From assembly GCA_041685115.1 (NCBI GenBank), contig JAWLGK010000002.1:62001-126000 (forward strand): a DNA stretch of 64,000 bases, written 5' to 3'. This DNA is from JALOAT01 sp041685115. Lineage in GTDB: Bacteria; Pseudomonadota; Gammaproteobacteria; Thiohalomonadales; Thiohalomonadaceae. Both the position numbers and the translations under genes were made by a program. Below the pieces are notes generated by a model, which searched no databases, was not told where the DNA came from, and saw only the letters and a list, made by a program, of their open reading frames with translations. Positions 61,251 through 64,000 of the stretch are shown piece after piece. The first letter of the stretch is position 1. Each line of letters starts with the position of its first letter.

Positions 61251-61843
61251 CAATGACTCGCGAGTTGCGCCATCATGCGTTGCTTGAAGTCTTCAAGCGT
61301 AGTCGTATCGAGGCGCGCGGTGAGCATGGCCAGTTCGCGCTTGGCCGGTTCACTGCCGTTGAGAATGGCATGGGTGAGCCACTGGAAGGCCGCCTCGTCG
61401 TCCTGGGGCACCCGCTCGCCCGTGGCGTGCAGCTTGCCAAGGGCGAACTGTGCCCGTGCGTGGTGCTGCCGGGCGGCTGCGGTGTACCAGTGCAGCATGG
61501 CCGCGTCATCGCGTGCGGCGTCCAGGTGGCCGAACTGGAACATGGCGCCCGCGGCACACTGGGCCGCGGCGTCGCCCGCCTCGGCGGCTGCCAGCAGCCA
61601 GCGGCGCGCCGCGGCGCTGTCCTGGTCCACGCCCAGGCCGTTGGCGTGCAGGGTGGAGAGGGCGCGCATGGCCTCCGCCTGGCCCTGGTCGGCAGCGGCG
61701 CGCAGCCAGCGCACCGCTTCGGCGTAGTCCACGGCGACGCCCTCACCGTTGGCGTATAGCAACCCGAGCCGGTACTGGGCCCCGGCATGGCCTTGCTCGG
61801 CGGCCCGGCGCAGGGGCGGAATGAGGTCCTGGATGTCAGCCAT
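61250..61843 (-). CDS. Sel1-repeat (SLR) protein
   Basis: The 197-aa protein consists of about five Sel1-like repeats with the AxxxLGxLYxxGxGV pattern (GAQYRLGLLYANGEGVAVDY, AMRALSTLHANGLGVDQD, AQCAAGAMFQFGHLDAARDD, AQFALGKLHATGERVPQD). It is cytosolic (no signal peptide), starting at ATG 61843 (MADIQDLIPPLRRAAEQG). It is coupled to the Cys-rich gene downstream by TGATG. Such repeats are protein-protein scaffolds; the partner is unknown. Confidence 0.88.
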   Translation of the reverse strand: MADIQDLIPPLRRAAEQGHAGAQYRLGLLYANGEGVAVDYAEAVRWLRAAADQGQAEAMRALSTLHANGLGVDQDSAAARRWLLAAAEAGDAAAQCAAGAMFQFGHLDAARDDAAMLHWYTAAARQHHARAQFALGKLHATGERVPQDDEAAFQWLTHAILNGSEPAKRELAMLTARLDTTTLEDFKQRMMAQLASH

Positions 61844-61918
61844 GGTGTCGTGCCGTGGTTTTTGACGCCGGATATTATCAGAGCGATTCACTTGGTAATA
61901 GGGCGCCTGAAGTGATGA

Positions 61919-62031
61919 TTCAACGCGGAGGTCGCGGAGGATTGAATCGGGTGTCCCCGGCCGTGCGGAACGCGGCCGACCCGAGACAATTTTTCTCCGC
62001 GTCCTCCGCGCCTCCGCGACCTCCGCGTTTA
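61919..62031. repeat. GCGGAGGA-type inverted micro-repeat pair
   Basis: The left arm (CAACGCGGAGGTCGCGGAGG, from about 61920) and right arm (CTCCGCGTCCTCCGCGCCTC, 61995-62031 continuing) are inverted copies about 55 bp apart, in the gap between the slipin and Sel1 genes. Confidence 0.88.
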
Positions 62032-62034
62032 CCT

Positions 62035-62787
62035 TCACCTCTTGAGCTTGTTGAGCAGCGGCTCGATGAGGTCCATGGGCAGCGGGAAGACGATGGTGGA
62101 GTTTTTCTCGCCGGCGATGTCGGTGAGGGTCTGGAGGTAGCGCAGCTGCATGGCCTGGGGTTGTTGCACCAGCACCTTTGCCGCTTCCAGCAACTTCTGC
62201 GAGGCCTGCAACTCGCCCTCGGCGTGGATGACCTTGGCGCGGCGCACGCGCTCGGCCTCGGCCTGTTTGGCGATGGCGCGCACCATGGATTCGTCCAGGT
62301 CCACGTGCTTGATCTCCACGTTGGAGACCTTGACGCCCCAGGCGTCGGTCTGTTCGTCGAGGATGTTCTGGATGTCGGTGTTGAGCTTGTCGCGCTCGGC
62401 CAGCATTTCGTCCAGGTCGTGCTGACCGAGTACGGAACGCAGCGTGGTCTGCGCCAGTTGCGAGGTGGCCTCGAAGAAGTTCTCCACCTGGATGATGGCG
62501 CGTTCGGCATCCACCACGCGGAAGTAGATGACCGCGCTTACCTTTACCGAGACGTTGTCGCGGGAGATCACGTCCTGGGTGGGCACGTCCATGACGATGG
62601 TGCGCAGGTCCACGCGCACCATCTGCTGGACGCCCGGGATGAGGATGATGAGGCCCGGCCCCTTCACGGCATAGAAGCGCCCGAGCATGAATACCACGCC
62701 GCGCTCGTATTCGCGCAGGATGCGTATCGCGCTCATCACCAGCACGACCAGAAAACCGATGAGCAGGATTCCGAAATAACTCAGCAT
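62035..62787 (-). CDS. Slipin/stomatin-like SPFH protein
   Basis: The 250-aa membrane-microdomain protein has an N-terminal hydrophobic hairpin (MLSYFGILLIGFLVVLVMSA) and an SPFH domain with ILREYERGVVFMLGRF, GPGLIILIPGVQQMVRVDLR and VDLDESMVRAIAKQAEAER-type helix. It is typically paired with NfeD. ATG 62787 lies 2 bp after the NfeD stop, and its ribosome-binding site (GGAGG) lies inside the end of the NfeD gene. Confidence 0.93.
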   Translation of the reverse strand: MLSYFGILLIGFLVVLVMSAIRILREYERGVVFMLGRFYAVKGPGLIILIPGVQQMVRVDLRTIVMDVPTQDVISRDNVSVKVSAVIYFRVVDAERAIIQVENFFEATSQLAQTTLRSVLGQHDLDEMLAERDKLNTDIQNILDEQTDAWGVKVSNVEIKHVDLDESMVRAIAKQAEAERVRRAKVIHAEGELQASQKLLEAAKVLVQQPQAMQLRYLQTLTDIAGEKNSTIVFPLPMDLIEPLLNKLKR

Positions 62788-62789
62788 GG

Positions 62790-64000
62790 CTAACCTCCGT
62801 TGGCTTCCGTGTGCGGCTCCACCTCCACGGTGAGCCCCTCGACGCGCGTGACGCGCAGCTGTTGCCCTTTGTGCACCGGCGATGGTGTGCGGGCGCGCCA
62901 GATCTCGCCGTGCAGGCGCACGTGTCCGGTGTCGGTGAAATCGTCCATGGCCATCGCCTCGGCCCCCACCAGTGCCTCGGCGCCGCTCACCACCGGCCGG
63001 CGTCGTGCGCGGAAGAACAGGTGCAGCAGGAAACCGAACAGCAGGGCGCTGGCGAGTGCGACCGCGCCGATGAGCGCCGGGTCGATGCCGAAGCCCGGTG
63101 CGTCGGTGTCGATGAGGATTACCGAGCCGATGGTGAAGGCCACCACGCCGCCCACGCCGAGGGCGCCGAAGCTGGGTGTGAAGGCCTCGCCCACCATGAG
63201 CGCGATACCGAGCAGGATGAGCCCCACGCCGGCGTAGTTGATGGGCAGGGCCTGAAAGGCGAACAGGGCGAGGATCAGGCAGATGGCGCCCACCACGCCG
63301 GCGACGATGGTGCCGGGATTGGAGAATTCCAGGATGAGGCCGTAGATCCCGATGATCATGAGGATGTAGGCCACGTTGGGATCGGTGATCACCGCCAGCA
63401 GGCGTGCGCGCCAGTCCGGCGCCACTACCTCGATGCGCAGGTTTTCCGTGTTCAGCGTGCGCTGCTCGCCCAGCACCTCGATGGTGCGCCCGTGCAGCTT
63501 GGCCAGCAATTCCTGCTGGTCGGTGGCGAGCAGGTCGATGACGTTCAGTTCCAGCGCCTGGGTGGATTCCAGGCTGGCGGCCTCGCGCACCGCCTTTTCC
63601 GCCCAGTCCGCGTTGCGATCGCGCAGCCGCGCCAGGCCGCGGATGTAGGCCACGGCATCGTTCACCACCTTGTGGTGCATGGCGTCGCCGCTGGGCGGTG
63701 GGGGGGCCCCCTTTTCTTTGTCCGCGTCGCCCGGTTGGGGTTGCTCGGGCGCCGGCAAGGGGTTTTCCCCGCCGATCTGCACCGGCGTGGCCGCACCCAG
63801 GTTGGTGGCCGGGGCCATGGCGGCCACGTGGCTGGCGTAGAGGATGTAGGTGCCGGCGCTGGCGGCGCGCGCGCCGTTGGGCGCCACCCAGGCCACCACC
63901 GGCACCGGTGAGGCGAGGATGTCGCGGATGATGTCGCGCATGGCCAGGTCCAGCCCGCCCGGGGTGTCCATGCGCAGGATGACCAGCTGGGCGCCTTCTT
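62790..64000 (-). CDS. NfeD-family protein with ClpP-like protease domain (5' end outside window)
   Basis: A partial gene: the frame runs off the right edge (upstream residues include EGAQLVILRMDTPGG). The visible 400 residues contain the ClpP-class serine-protease part (MDTPGGLDLAMRDIIRDILA, ARAASAGTYILYASHVAAMA with the nucleophile Ser in ASAGTY). Four or five transmembrane helices (MIIGIYGLILEFSNPGTIVA, LIGAVALASALLFGFLLHLF) and the C-terminal OB-fold NfeD domain (GHVRLHGEIWRARTPSPVHK) follow. It partners with the adjacent slipin in membrane-protein quality control. Confidence 0.93.
   Translation of the reverse strand, partial: EGAQLVILRMDTPGGLDLAMRDIIRDILASPVPVVAWVAPNGARAASAGTYILYASHVAAMAPATNLGAATPVQIGGENPLPAPEQPQPGDADKEKGAPPPPSGDAMHHKVVNDAVAYIRGLARLRDRNADWAEKAVREAASLESTQALELNVIDLLATDQQELLAKLHGRTIEVLGEQRTLNTENLRIEVVAPDWRARLLAVITDPNVAYILMIIGIYGLILEFSNPGTIVAGVVGAICLILALFAFQALPINYAGVGLILLGIALMVGEAFTPSFGALGVGGVVAFTIGSVILIDTDAPGFGIDPALIGAVALASALLFGFLLHLFFRARRRPVVSGAEALVGAEAMAMDDFTDTGHVRLHGEIWRARTPSPVHKGQQLRVTRVEGLTVEVEPHTEANGG

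Overview
The window is a contiguous piece of a GC-rich bacterial chromosome. The gene content points to a gammaproteobacterium: TamA/TamB, RppH, a GAF-type PtsP, HrpA, a fused ArgA, Dam, the tesA/ybbA/ybbP arrangement, bacteriohemerythrin and SirB1. I would guess the Chromatiales/Ectothiorhodospiraceae neighbourhood, but that placement is inference from gene content and style only. Most of the window is ordinary chromosomal housekeeping and envelope genes. The accessory interest lies in the CRISPR array, in unusual intergenic repeats, and in a few multi-domain proteins.

Positions 1-5387 are one large type I-E-like CRISPR array (about 88 complete repeats plus a partial first one). It is entered from the left. 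The repeats decay at the right end, so the leader and cas genes should lie to the left, outside the window. From 5450 to 8677 come a small hypothetical protein, a ketopantoate-reductase-like dehydrogenase, an LDH-type malate dehydrogenase, a 270-bp hairpin-rich MITE-like element and a corrinoid adenosyltransferase. The adenosyltransferase is the second gene of a TonB-like operon behind a cobalamin riboswitch (9390-9570). Between the riboswitch and tamA lies an 82-bp tandem repeat array of about 11 units (9661-10563).

Positions 10767-17181 hold tamA-tamB (outer-membrane assembly) and a ParA-like ATPase. Positions 17223-21485 hold an OmpA-family protein, a FecCD/BtuCD-type permease and ATPase pair, a HAD phosphatase and rppH. 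Then follow ptsP, a UdgX-type uracil-DNA glycosylase, a coiled-coil/winged-helix protein, and an overlapping argA-dam-ankyrin lipoprotein operon. argE comes next. A two-gene system follows in which a GNAT plus C39-peptidase fusion overlaps an RLAN/RimK-like ATP-grasp ligase (30028-32639). An elongator tRNA-Met with a near-consensus promoter and a terminator follows.

Positions 32878-38504 hold a UPF0114 membrane protein, a cold-shock protein, bacteriohemerythrin and hrpA. Positions 38541-46333 look like a signalling island. A 1,234-aa SARP-like regulator (winged helix, BTAD, degenerate cyclase-like domain, ATPase, TPR) is divergent from HD-GYP and HDOD proteins, across a 530-bp spacer carrying CTAG heptamers spaced at multiples of 10 bp. 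A Cys-rich small protein, a BON protein and a small HMA-like protein follow. Positions 46531-64000 hold sirB1, marC (bracketed by inverted micro-repeats), tesA/ybbA/ybbP with overlapping divergent start codons, a YihY-family protein, a Na/Pi symporter-like protein, an MgtC/DUF4010 transporter, a thioredoxin-like protein, a multi-BON protein, a ZIP transporter, a Sel1 protein with a Cys-rich partner, and a slipin/NfeD pair whose NfeD gene runs off the right edge.

The least explained material is non-coding: three families of intergenic inverted micro-repeats built from short units (CACAGAGA-, GCGGAGGA- and ACGGGGAAC-type), the 82-bp array, and the hairpin element at 7825-8093.
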